IMG/VR virus record: IMGVR_UViG_3300048582_000020
Coordinates: 1 to 45,155 of that record
From: a virus
Length of the DNA stretch: 45,155 nucleotides
Reading direction: 5' to 3' (one strand)
Shown here: positions 21,345 to 29,521 of the stretch, one piece after another
Numbering within the stretch: position 1 is the stretch's first letter
Layout of the letters: each line of letters opens with the position of its first letter
The notes under the pieces: model-generated
What the model saw: only the letters and a program-made list of their open reading frames with translations
Databases searched by the model: none
Told to the model about the DNA's origin: nothing
Translations under genes and position numbers: made by a program

Positions 21345-22963
21345 TGGGCGGAGCACCGCATCTCGACAAGGTAGCAGTGGAGCACGTAGTGCGGCATATT
21401 GGTACGAACCAAGAAAGCTGCATGGCGTATCTGCGCACTACTGGCTACAAGTTCAGGAACAGTAGGTTCCGTGAGCTTTACAACGAGGTCATGGAGACAG
21501 CGCAAGAGACAGAGCTTCCGGGCTTCCTTGAGGCACCAGACAAGCGCCGTGAGAAAGCTACAGGCAAGACCTTCGTGTTCACCTGTGCGCAGAACAATAC
21601 GGCGCTGCATGACAAGTTCTGGCAGTCGCTAATGCACTACATCGCAGACAACGACGCGAAGCTGCACGTTAGCCGCTTTGTGTACAACAAGAACACAATG
21701 GCCTCTGAGTTGCAGAAGGCCGACACAAGCAAGGTGTCTGACGACGATGGTGTGTGGTACGATAAGCGTATCGAGCCGTACGTATCAGACACGTCGCTGC
21801 AGATCGCCCCATCGCTAGTGTGGTGTGGTGAGCTTAACATCATCCCTACTCGTGTGCATCCGCTAAGCACACTCAAGACGTACACACGTGGTAACAGCGC
21901 GATCATTCCGCATGTCAAGATGCGTATGGACAGCGTGCCTACTATGAAGGACGCAGACCCTGTGTTCTTGTACACTACTGGTGCAGTGACCAAGCGTAAC
22001 TATATCCAGCGCGTTGCTGGTCAGGTTGCTGAGTTCCACCATGTGTTCGGTGCTATGGTTGTCGAAGTGGATGATGATGGTAACTGGTGGTCGCGTCAGA
22101 TTAACGCGGACATTAACGGCTGCTTCTATGATCTGGATACGTACTGGACACCGGATGGGTACAGCGACGGTCATCGGCTCGCAGCAATTACGCACGGCGA
22201 TATCCACGGCCTTAAGGCTGACTGGGATATCATGGAAACTGTGTTTGACGAGGGTGGTATCCTCGACCAGTTGATGCCGCACGAGCAGTTCATGCATGAT
22301 ACTATCGACTTCATGCCGCGTAATCACCACAACATCAAAGACCCGCACTTCCTGTGGGCGATGCATAAAGACCAGAACGAAAGCGTAGAGTACGAGTTCA
22401 GCATCGCGGCGCGTATCCTGCATAGTGCGCACCGTACTTGGTGTAAGACTGTTGTAGTTGTATCGAACCACGATCAGGCTCTGGGCACGTGGCTCAAGAA
22501 CACTGCTGCGTTCACCGATCCGGTTAACGTGGAGTTCTGGCTGCGCTGTAACCTGTGGGTGTACAGAAACGGCGTAGGCGACGTGTTCATTACTGCGCTG
22601 AATGATAAGCTAAGCAAGCAAGTGCGCGATGCTATTGCGTACGTTCGTGAGGACGAGAGCTACAGCGTGTACGGTACGAACATTGAGGGTGGTGTGCACG
22701 GGCATCTCGGGCCTAGTGGCGCACGGGGTAATCCGCTGAACCTGCGCACAGTTGGAAAAGCTAACACTGCACATACGCATAGTGCTGGTATTGTGGATGG
22801 TATCTACACTGCTGGCGTATACGGCACGCTTGATATGGGTTACAACAAGGGCCTGTCTAGCTGGTCACACAGCTTCATCGCCACGTACCTGAACGGTAAG
22901 CGGGCGATCTTGACAATCAAACACGGGAAGGCGTGGCGAGACGCACACGTCAGAAAGGGATAG
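21344..22963 (+). CDS. Metallophosphoesterase-like protein (possibly T5 A1-like)
   Basis: A 539-residue protein. The first 40 residues look like a small helical DNA-binding part (VAVEHVVRHIGTNQESCMAYLR). The C-terminal half carries in order: GDIHGLK (D-x-H), HDTIDFMPRNHHN (acidic/Asn ligands), VVVVSNHDQAL (GNHD-type), GVHGHLGPSG and TAHTHSAGI. This set is the ligand pattern of calcineurin-like phosphoesterases. From memory, phage proteins of this type include the T5 A1 DNA-transfer protein; that link is tentative. It lies between helicase and nucleotide genes, so DNA processing or host DNA degradation is plausible. The middle part (about 60-270) is not recognised. Confidence 0.6.
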   Translation: MGGAPHLDKVAVEHVVRHIGTNQESCMAYLRTTGYKFRNSRFRELYNEVMETAQETELPGFLEAPDKRREKATGKTFVFTCAQNNTALHDKFWQSLMHYIADNDAKLHVSRFVYNKNTMASELQKADTSKVSDDDGVWYDKRIEPYVSDTSLQIAPSLVWCGELNIIPTRVHPLSTLKTYTRGNSAIIPHVKMRMDSVPTMKDADPVFLYTTGAVTKRNYIQRVAGQVAEFHHVFGAMVVEVDDDGNWWSRQINADINGCFYDLDTYWTPDGYSDGHRLAAITHGDIHGLKADWDIMETVFDEGGILDQLMPHEQFMHDTIDFMPRNHHNIKDPHFLWAMHKDQNESVEYEFSIAARILHSAHRTWCKTVVVVSNHDQALGTWLKNTAAFTDPVNVEFWLRCNLWVYRNGVGDVFITALNDKLSKQVRDAIAYVREDESYSVYGTNIEGGVHGHLGPSGARGNPLNLRTVGKANTAHTHSAGIVDGIYTAGVYGTLDMGYNKGLSSWSHSFIATYLNGKRAILTIKHGKAWRDAHVRKG

Positions 22964-22964
22964 C

Positions 22965-23168
22965 ATGTGGTGGGTTCCGGTACTTGTGATTGGGATTAAC
23001 GGAGCAGAGCCTGTGTCGCTTGAGCACAACAGCTACTACTTCACAGAAGAGCAGTGCATGGCCAGAGCAGAAGTTCTGGCTAACCTGTACATCGTCGGTC
23101 AAGTACAGTCGGGCAATACGGTAGACGAGGCACTGTATCATTGCAAGCCTGTCGCGGAGGTTAGCTGA
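22965..23168 (+). CDS. Hypothetical small protein, possible exported
   Basis: A 67-residue protein with a short hydrophobic start (MWWVPVLVIGINGAEPVS) that could be a weak signal peptide, followed by an acidic part with two cysteines (EEQCMARAEV, YHCKPVAE). If exported, the cysteines may pair. AGAAAGGGA precedes the ATG and the stop overlaps the next gene. Function unknown. Confidence 0.55.
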   Translation: MWWVPVLVIGINGAEPVSLEHNSYYFTEEQCMARAEVLANLYIVGQVQSGNTVDEALYHCKPVAEVS

Positions 23169-23623
23169 TGGCACTGGATCGCATCTATCTCGCAGGGTCT
23201 CTACGGAACCCCGCTATGCCACGTATTCGTGATGCACTAGCGGAAGCCTGCAGCATGCCCGTCTTTATGGACTGGTACGCTGCTGGTCCGCATGCAGACG
23301 ATCACTGGAAGGAATACTACGATAGCATGGGACTATCGTACCCAGAGGCATTGCGTATGCCTGCTAGCCTAAATACGTTCGGGTTCGACAAGAAAAACAT
23401 CGACGTGAGCGCCTGTATGGTGCTAGCGTTGCCTGCTGGTAAATCGGGGCATCTGGAGCTAGGGTATCACCTTGGTAAGGGCAGGCCGGGATTTATCCTG
23501 CTTGAGGAAGAGAACGACCGTTGGGACGTTATGTACCAATTCGCAACAGGTGTGCACTACGATGCTGATTCGATTGCGCAGAACATCAAAGAGCTACGCC
23601 AAGATGGGGAGTACTGGAAGTAA
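23168..23623 (+). CDS. Nucleoside 2-deoxyribosyltransferase-like protein
   Basis: A 151-residue protein with the family pattern: RIYLAGSLRNP at the start (substrate loop), an acidic middle (FMDWYAAGPHADDHWKEY), and LPAGKSGHLELGYHLGKGRPGFILL, the signature around the catalytic Glu (in HLELGY). Such enzymes move or split deoxyribose from nucleosides; phage forms often act in nucleotide salvage or in making unusual bases. It stands in a run of nucleotide-related genes. ATG overlaps the previous TGA. Confidence 0.75.
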   Translation: MALDRIYLAGSLRNPAMPRIRDALAEACSMPVFMDWYAAGPHADDHWKEYYDSMGLSYPEALRMPASLNTFGFDKKNIDVSACMVLALPAGKSGHLELGYHLGKGRPGFILLEEENDRWDVMYQFATGVHYDADSIAQNIKELRQDGEYWK

Positions 23624-24384
23624 TGTTCATCAACTTCAAACAGAAGCTAGTAGTAATTACTCCGCCGCGTGCAGGTAGCACGCGATTGAAGCAGTGGCTG
23701 CTAGGCGTAGGTCCGCGCGAGCACAACTACGAGAAAGCCAACGACGCAGGATGGATTATGCCATTCCGGCACGGCGAGTTCGCTATGCTGCAGTATGTTA
23801 ACAGCGCGCACGGTGTTCCAGAAACTGAATACCAGTACTCGTTGCTGTACGCTATCGAAGCGGGCCATGATCCGTACTGGCGCGTAGTTTACATGCTGCG
23901 TCAGCCTGTTGACCGGCTGTATAGCCTTTGGCTGTACATGCAGCAGATCACAGAAGAGACGCATCGGCGCGCACCTGCTGATTGGCGCGAGCGTAATAGC
24001 ACAGATGCTAAGCGACCGTTCGAAGAGTGGTTGCTGAACTCGCAAGCTACGTTCAACGAGGGTGCGGGTTCTGATCCACGCAAGTGGGATACTGAACTGT
24101 ACAGCAGATACTGCACTCAGCTTAGCATACCTGCGTCCAGAAAAAATGCCGATAATTTTTTGGACAGTTGCCCTAGAGACATTGTGGTCCCTGTGCGCTA
24201 TAACAGCAACTCGGATTACATGCATGTGTTTGGTGACTTTCCACCAGAAGGTAAAGTGAACGCGTCAAAGCAAGAACCTATGTTCGACACGTCAGTAACG
24301 AAGCTTACGCATGAGCGTTTGAAAGAGCACTTTGCGTACGACTACAAGCTAATGGAGATGGCTAATGCAAGATCAAAAGTTTAA
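23623..24384 (+). CDS. Sulfotransferase-like P-loop protein
   Basis: A 253-residue protein whose start (VITPPRAGSTRLKQWLL) looks like the 5'-phosphosulfate loop of sulfotransferases (PRSGST/W type), with YMLRQPVDRLYSLWLYM (about 89-105) like the R-x-P-x-x-R-x-x-S segment that binds the 3'-phosphate of PAPS. These enzymes transfer sulfate to sugars, lipids or proteins. The target in a phage is unknown; it might modify host glycans or be an auxiliary metabolic gene. It sits between a nucleoside enzyme and a DUF5664-like protein and overlaps the latter by 20 bases. Loss of the usual N-terminal strand length suggests a compact version. Confidence 0.65.
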   Translation: MFINFKQKLVVITPPRAGSTRLKQWLLGVGPREHNYEKANDAGWIMPFRHGEFAMLQYVNSAHGVPETEYQYSLLYAIEAGHDPYWRVVYMLRQPVDRLYSLWLYMQQITEETHRRAPADWRERNSTDAKRPFEEWLLNSQATFNEGAGSDPRKWDTELYSRYCTQLSIPASRKNADNFLDSCPRDIVVPVRYNSNSDYMHVFGDFPPEGKVNASKQEPMFDTSVTKLTHERLKEHFAYDYKLMEMANARSKV

Positions 24385-24832
24385 GGCTGATGCTGGTAAG
24401 CCAGATCACAGCCTGCTTGAGCTAGGGTTCCCTAATGCTCTGGCGTTCGTACAAGCAACGCTTGATTACGGTGCTAAGAAGTACGAGGCGCATAGCTGGC
24501 GTAAAGTTCCAGATGCGTTCAATCGGTATGACAAGGCTGCACGTAGGCACCGCAACCAGCGTGATGCTGGTATGATGTACGGTGCGGGTTTCATTTACCC
24601 AGACGATGAGAGCGGCCTGCCGCATGTTGCGCACGAGTTGTTCAATCTTATGGCGCAGGTAGAGTTGTACCTTCAAGACAATCCCATGATTGACGTTCGT
24701 AAGGTACTAACTCCTAAGGAGCCGCCTACTGCACACAAGTACGTCGAGCCAGCGCCTGCGACTATGCATCATCGTGCGATGGACGCCATGATCGAGGGCG
24801 TCAAGTACAACGGGAGCTACATGAATGACTAA
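24365..24832 (+). CDS. DUF5664 / dATP-dGTP diphosphohydrolase-like protein
   Basis: A 155-residue protein with the pattern KADAGKPDHSLLELGFPNAL, then YGAKKYEAHSWRKVPD, RYDKAARRHRNQRDAG, and HVAHELFNLMAQVELYL. This K-x-D-x-GKP start with Y-G-x-x-KY and a histidine/acidic end is that of the DUF5664 family, often annotated in phages as dATP/dGTP diphosphohydrolase N-terminal domain. A role in clearing or shaping the nucleotide pool fits the neighbours. Start overlaps the sulfotransferase-like gene. Confidence 0.75.
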   Translation: MQDQKFKADAGKPDHSLLELGFPNALAFVQATLDYGAKKYEAHSWRKVPDAFNRYDKAARRHRNQRDAGMMYGAGFIYPDDESGLPHVAHELFNLMAQVELYLQDNPMIDVRKVLTPKEPPTAHKYVEPAPATMHHRAMDAMIEGVKYNGSYMND

Positions 24833-25778
24833 GACACTCCAACTAGCTAAGCCGTACACTCCTGCTAAACTCTCGCCTATGGTGTACGTGTCTCAGAAGC
24901 TCGACGGTGTACCTGCTAGGTTCGAGTTGCAGATCAATCCGTTCGGTGACAATGCTGTTTGCACTACAATCCGTAGCAGACAAGACGAAGAGCTAGTGTC
25001 TTGTGCGGGTATTGGGCGTGAGCTTGCCAAGCGTCTTACGTTTTGGCTTGAGAAGCTGCCATCTGACAAGCGTGAGAAGTGGGCCAGCGCAAAGCTCGTT
25101 GTCGTAGGAGAAGTTACGCACGATAGCTTCAAGGATTTCAAGGATATCAGTGGTGTTGTTCGTCGGCAGTCTGAGCAAGACGGTTTGCGTGTGGGTCTAT
25201 TTGACTTTTGGTCTTCTGTGCTTAACGATGCGCATGCTAGCTTTCTGAACAGGTACGCGCTGATGGAAGTAATCTTCCGTGGTGTGTGGAACAAGTCGTA
25301 TGTGATCCCACAGGCGCTTATGCCTAGCACTGCAGCGCAGACTTACTGTGACCTGTATTTGGAAGAGTATCCGAATGCTGAGGGACTTATCATCCGCAGT
25401 ACCACGGAGACTTGGCAACCCGGTAAGCGTACGTGGGGCTACCAGAAGTACGTAGTTGATCCAACGATTGACCTGTTCATTGTAGGTGTTGAGGAAGCTA
25501 CCTCAGAGGATGGTCAGCCGTTGAACATGGCTGGTCGTCTTGTTGCGTCTTACAAAGGACGCGAGATTGGTATTGGTCCGGGTAAGCTCTCGCATGCAGA
25601 GCGGCGTGAGTTGTTCGCTGAGTTCTATCAGTGGCAGCAGGCGATCAAGTCTGGGTACAAGGATACCAAATGGAAGCGTATGGCTGCTATCAAGTACAAG
25701 CGCGATGACAGCTACAGCGATCTGCGGCAACCAACGTTCCAAGCATGGCGCGATGACAAGGAAACACCAGATGCATGA
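24825..25778 (+). CDS. ATP-dependent DNA ligase
   Basis: A 317-residue ligase with the nucleotidyltransferase motif KLDGVPAR (Lys25 takes the AMP), VVGEVTHD (motif III-like), EGLIIRST (motif IV) and WGYQKYVVDPTIDLFIVGV (motif V), then a C-terminal OB-fold region (about 230-300). It would seal nicks between Okazaki fragments. T7 ligase (gp1.3) is 359 residues, so this is slightly shorter. It overlaps the preceding gene by eight bases and the next by eight. Confidence 0.9.
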   Translation: MTKTLQLAKPYTPAKLSPMVYVSQKLDGVPARFELQINPFGDNAVCTTIRSRQDEELVSCAGIGRELAKRLTFWLEKLPSDKREKWASAKLVVVGEVTHDSFKDFKDISGVVRRQSEQDGLRVGLFDFWSSVLNDAHASFLNRYALMEVIFRGVWNKSYVIPQALMPSTAAQTYCDLYLEEYPNAEGLIIRSTTETWQPGKRTWGYQKYVVDPTIDLFIVGVEEATSEDGQPLNMAGRLVASYKGREIGIGPGKLSHAERRELFAEFYQWQQAIKSGYKDTKWKRMAAIKYKRDDSYSDLRQPTFQAWRDDKETPDA

Positions 25779-26223
25779 CTATAACTTCCTTCGAGACGAG
25801 TTCGATATCCCCGTAGATGTTCTGCCGGTAGTGCTGCAATGCAGTCGCACTGGCTCTGCATGGACGTGTGATCCGCCGGTACTAAATAGTGATCGCGATA
25901 TACTACTTCTCGTAGCTCCAGACGCGCGCACGAATGATCCGCGAAACCAAACAGACTACGTTCGCGAGATGTTCTATAACGCCGGGTGGGACGTGCACGG
26001 CGACTACCACAACGCCGATCAAGCCACAGAGATTGCGTTCCTAACTGCACGTAAAGGCACTAATAACGCCATCGTGTATTCCGATCCAATCGGGTTCGAG
26101 CGGTTCGCAGCAGCTACGCGTATATGTAAAGAGCTTAACCTGCTTAACAAAGCAGATCGTGTCCGTGTACATATTGCTGCAACAGAGTTCGGAAAGAGCG
26201 AGTACCCTGCTTTCGGGTTTTAA
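25771..26223 (+). CDS. Hypothetical protein, 150 residues
   Basis: A Rossmann-like alpha/beta protein, not recognised with certainty. Strands such as DILLLVAPDAR and NAIVYSDP alternate with helices (QTDYVREMFYNAG, GFERFAAATRICKELNLL). The form recalls nucleotide-processing proteins. ATG 25771 is served by AAGGA; the longer open frame upstream lies inside the ligase gene. It ends eight bases before the DNA polymerase. Confidence 0.6.
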   Translation: MHDYNFLRDEFDIPVDVLPVVLQCSRTGSAWTCDPPVLNSDRDILLLVAPDARTNDPRNQTDYVREMFYNAGWDVHGDYHNADQATEIAFLTARKGTNNAIVYSDPIGFERFAAATRICKELNLLNKADRVRVHIAATEFGKSEYPAFGF

Positions 26224-26231
26224 GGAGAAGC

Positions 26232-28529
26232 ATGTATAAAATCTTCGATAGCGAGACTGAGACGCACCACAGTTTCAAGCGTAAATCCAACCCGTTTGAC
26301 CCGCGTAACTACATTGTCATGCGTGGTCATAAGCGGCAAGATCACTCCTGCGCTACGTCTGAGCACTTCCTGTCGAAGTCAGAAGTAACGCCACTTGTAA
26401 TTGAGGATGACGTGACGTTGCTGGTCGGGCACAACATAAAGTTCGACCTGTTGTATGAAATGACTACGCCCGGTGGATACGAGAACCTGCGGGCGTACTA
26501 CAATCGCGGTGGTAAAATCTGGTGCACCCAGTACGCAGAGTACCTGCTACGTGGTCAGCAGAAGAAGTCACAGATGGTGGCTATGGATACCATTGTCGAG
26601 AGCTACGGTGGTCGTCTTAAGGTAGACGGCCTCAAGGCTCTGTGGCAGGCTGGTGTGCTTACGTCTGAGATTAACCCTGATCTACTACGTGACTATCTGA
26701 TCGGCACCGTCGAGGAAGGTAGGAACTCTGGTGATATCGGGAACACTGAGCTTATCTATCTGGGTCAACTTAAGCTCGCAGAAGAGCTAGGCATGCTGCA
26801 CACTATCCAAGTACGTATGGATGGTCTGTTGGCTACGACTGAGATGGAATACAACGGTCTCAAGATCGACATGCAGGCTGCTAAGGAAGACTTGCAGTTG
26901 CTCATCACTGAGCAGCGTGCGTTGCAAGAGCGTCTGGATGCGTACATCAAAGACGTTGTGCCAGAGGAAGTTGGTTTCTCATGGACCAGCGGAACGCATG
27001 TATCATGCCTGTTGTTCGGTGGTACTATCAGATACCAGAAGCGGGAGACTTACATTGACACAGAGACAGGCGAACTCGCTAGGCTTAAGGCTACGGAAGA
27101 TTGGCCTCTCTTTGATGGTAAGCCACTTAGTCCGGCTAAGCTCACTGCAGCCGGGGCTAGTCAGGATGCGTCTGGACGATGGACGCTTTCAGCAGGCGGA
27201 AGAACGTTCCTACAAGACGTGTTCGCCAGCGGTAAGAAAGCAGGCGATCCCAAGACCAAGAAAGTCTCGGTCCCCGGCGAACTCAAAGTAAAATGGCAAG
27301 ACTTCTTCTTCAAGCTACCCGGTATTACTGAGCCTGATCCTGAGTGGAAGACGGCGCTCACTGATGGTATGGGTGGCCCTATCTACTCAACAGACAAGGA
27401 TACTATCGCTGAGCTAGGTACGCGTGACATCCCGTTCCTCAAGGAGTACGCACGGAACGCTGCTATCCAGAAGGACATGGGGACGTACTACGTTACTAAC
27501 GATGGTAAGAAGATGAAGGGTATGCTCACTTGCGTTGACCCCGCATCGCTTATGATCCACCACAGCCTTAACCATGTGATGACCGTTACTACGCGGTTGT
27601 CTAGCTCTGAACCGAACCTGCAGAACCTGCCGCGTGCAGACAAGTCACGCGTTAAGCGTATGTTCGTATCTCGCTTCGGCGAAGATGGCGACATGGTTGA
27701 GATTGACTATGCACAGCTAGAGGTTGTTGTGCAGGGCCTACTTAGTAATGATCCGAACCTTGTTCGTGACCTCATTGCTAAGATCGACTTCCACTGTAAG
27801 CGTGTAGCCTTGAAGTACAAGTGCACGTACGAGGAAGCGTTGTACTGGTGCAAGGACGAGACGTTCACAGAGTTCAAGCTCTGGAAGAAGCGGCGTACTG
27901 CTGCTAAGGAATTTTCGTTCCAGCGTGCATACGGTGCAGGTGCAGCAGGTATCTCGGCCACTACAGGTATTCCAGTCGATGACGTTAAGGCGATGATCGA
28001 GTTGGAAGAGGCGGAGTACGCTGGTGTTAAGAAGTACAATGACAGCGTAGAGCGCGAAGTGCTCGATACTGCGTATCCGTTCCGCGACCCCGATCGTGGG
28101 TTCCGGCAGTTCCGCAAAGGAACTTACACAGCACCGACTGGTACACAGTATGTGTTCCGTACTTATGATGCTCCAGCATGGCAGCGTAAGAAAGGTGTAG
28201 TCGATACATTCATGCCGACTGAACTTAAGAACTATCCGATCCAAGGTACTGGTGGTGAGATTGTTCAGATGGTTCTGGGCGTACTGTTCCGACTGTTCAT
28301 GCTCAAGAATAATTGGGATGGTAAAGCATTCCTTGTGAATACAGTGCACGACTGTTACTGGATCGACTGCCATAAGAGCGTCTCCAAAGAAGTAGCAGAC
28401 ACTGTGCTGCGCGTAATGACTTCTGTGCCGCAACTACTCAAGCGGTTCTACGGTATAGATTGCCCAGTACCGTTTCCAGCAGAAGCCGAACACGGGCCGA
28501 ACATGTATGAACTCAAGCACTTCCATTAA
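26232..28529 (+). CDS. DNA polymerase, family A (T7 gp5-like)
   Basis: A 765-residue replicative polymerase. The N-terminal proofreading exonuclease has FDSETE (ExoI) and VGHNIKFDLLYE (ExoII). The polymerase part shows motif A MVEIDYAQLEVVVQGLL near residue 495, motif B KEFSFQRAYGAGAAGIS near 560, and motif C VNTVHDCYWID near 703. In motif C the Glu next to the catalytic Asp, usual in HDE, is Cys, as in some phage relatives. An insert at about 265-395 between exonuclease and polymerase makes it longer than T7 gp5 (704). It carries out genome replication with the helicase and primase. AAGGAGAAG precedes the ATG. Confidence 0.95.
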   Translation: MYKIFDSETETHHSFKRKSNPFDPRNYIVMRGHKRQDHSCATSEHFLSKSEVTPLVIEDDVTLLVGHNIKFDLLYEMTTPGGYENLRAYYNRGGKIWCTQYAEYLLRGQQKKSQMVAMDTIVESYGGRLKVDGLKALWQAGVLTSEINPDLLRDYLIGTVEEGRNSGDIGNTELIYLGQLKLAEELGMLHTIQVRMDGLLATTEMEYNGLKIDMQAAKEDLQLLITEQRALQERLDAYIKDVVPEEVGFSWTSGTHVSCLLFGGTIRYQKRETYIDTETGELARLKATEDWPLFDGKPLSPAKLTAAGASQDASGRWTLSAGGRTFLQDVFASGKKAGDPKTKKVSVPGELKVKWQDFFFKLPGITEPDPEWKTALTDGMGGPIYSTDKDTIAELGTRDIPFLKEYARNAAIQKDMGTYYVTNDGKKMKGMLTCVDPASLMIHHSLNHVMTVTTRLSSSEPNLQNLPRADKSRVKRMFVSRFGEDGDMVEIDYAQLEVVVQGLLSNDPNLVRDLIAKIDFHCKRVALKYKCTYEEALYWCKDETFTEFKLWKKRRTAAKEFSFQRAYGAGAAGISATTGIPVDDVKAMIELEEAEYAGVKKYNDSVEREVLDTAYPFRDPDRGFRQFRKGTYTAPTGTQYVFRTYDAPAWQRKKGVVDTFMPTELKNYPIQGTGGEIVQMVLGVLFRLFMLKNNWDGKAFLVNTVHDCYWIDCHKSVSKEVADTVLRVMTSVPQLLKRFYGIDCPVPFPAEAEHGPNMYELKHFH

Positions 28530-28540
28530 AGGAACGCACA

Positions 28541-29521
28541 ATGACGCACTCTCTGTTGGACGAAGTAAAAGACGACGTTCTCCCCGATCAGTCGAAGGCT
28601 GTCGAATACGAAAACACCATTCCGCCTGCTGGTAAAACGCTCGCACGCTTCATCGGGTACGTTGAGGTAGGTAAGCGCAAGGACATGTACGAGGGCAAAG
28701 AGAAGGGCACTGTGCTTCGCGCTAAGCTGTTCTTTGAGCTTCTTGGTAAGGCGCACATGAAAGACGTTGACGGTAAGCAACAGGGTACGCTGTTCACCCA
28801 AGACGTTGCGGTTAAGACTGGCGAGAAGGCTGGTTTCCGTAAGCTCTTTATGAAGATGCGGGCTGGCGACGAAAGCATCACGCACATGGCTAAGCTACTG
28901 AACCGTGGCTTCATCATTGAGATTACGCATACGAACGGCAAAGGCGACAAAGCTGACGTTACGTACGCTAATATGACGCGTGACGGAGAGTGGCTTATCT
29001 ATCCGCCTATCTTCGAGAACCCGGCCACGGGTGAAGTGACGAAGCTTCCTGTACCTGATGCTACCATTCCGATGCGCCTGCTTCTGTGGAGCAATCCAAG
29101 CAAGGCTCAGTGGGATAGCATCTTTATCGACGGTACGTACACCCGCAAGAACAAGGATGGTACTGAGGAAGAAGTGTCGAAGAACTGGTTGCAGAACCTG
29201 ATTGTACGTGATGCACTCGATTTCGAGGGTTCACCGCTACAGGATTTGCTGATCGGTCTTGGTGCCCTTACGCTTGATGCGTCAGAGGGTAAGCCTGATC
29301 CGGCGCTGGTCGCGGCGGCTGAGAAGGAAGCCGAAGCCATCGCTGCAGCGGCTCAGGCGAGCAAGGCGGCACCTGTCGCCGACAAGCCGACCGAAGCTGC
29401 CCCGGTTAAGGAAGCTGCCCCTGCAGCCGCGCCTGCTGAGCCTGCCAAGGCCGCTGACCCGGCACCCGCACAGGTCGCGTCGGCTGACGATCTGTTCGCA
29501 CAGCTTGGTATCAACCCGTAA
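28541..29521 (+). CDS. Putative single-stranded DNA-binding protein
   Basis: A 326-residue protein with a beta-rich domain (about 25-185; LARFIGYVEVGKR, GTVLRAKLFFELLG, RGFIIEITHTNGKG), a helical part, then an Ala/Pro/Glu/Lys low-complexity linker (about 250-312) and a short hydrophobic acidic end (DDLFAQLGINP). An OB-like core with a flexible linker and acidic tip is the plan of SSB proteins such as T7 gp2.5, and the gene stands between DNA polymerase and exonuclease. The linker DNA (about 29280-29500) is very GC-rich. Not confirmed by a clear motif. Confidence 0.55.
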   Translation: MTHSLLDEVKDDVLPDQSKAVEYENTIPPAGKTLARFIGYVEVGKRKDMYEGKEKGTVLRAKLFFELLGKAHMKDVDGKQQGTLFTQDVAVKTGEKAGFRKLFMKMRAGDESITHMAKLLNRGFIIEITHTNGKGDKADVTYANMTRDGEWLIYPPIFENPATGEVTKLPVPDATIPMRLLLWSNPSKAQWDSIFIDGTYTRKNKDGTEEEVSKNWLQNLIVRDALDFEGSPLQDLLIGLGALTLDASEGKPDPALVAAAEKEAEAIAAAAQASKAAPVADKPTEAAPVKEAAPAAAPAEPAKAADPAPAQVASADDLFAQLGINP

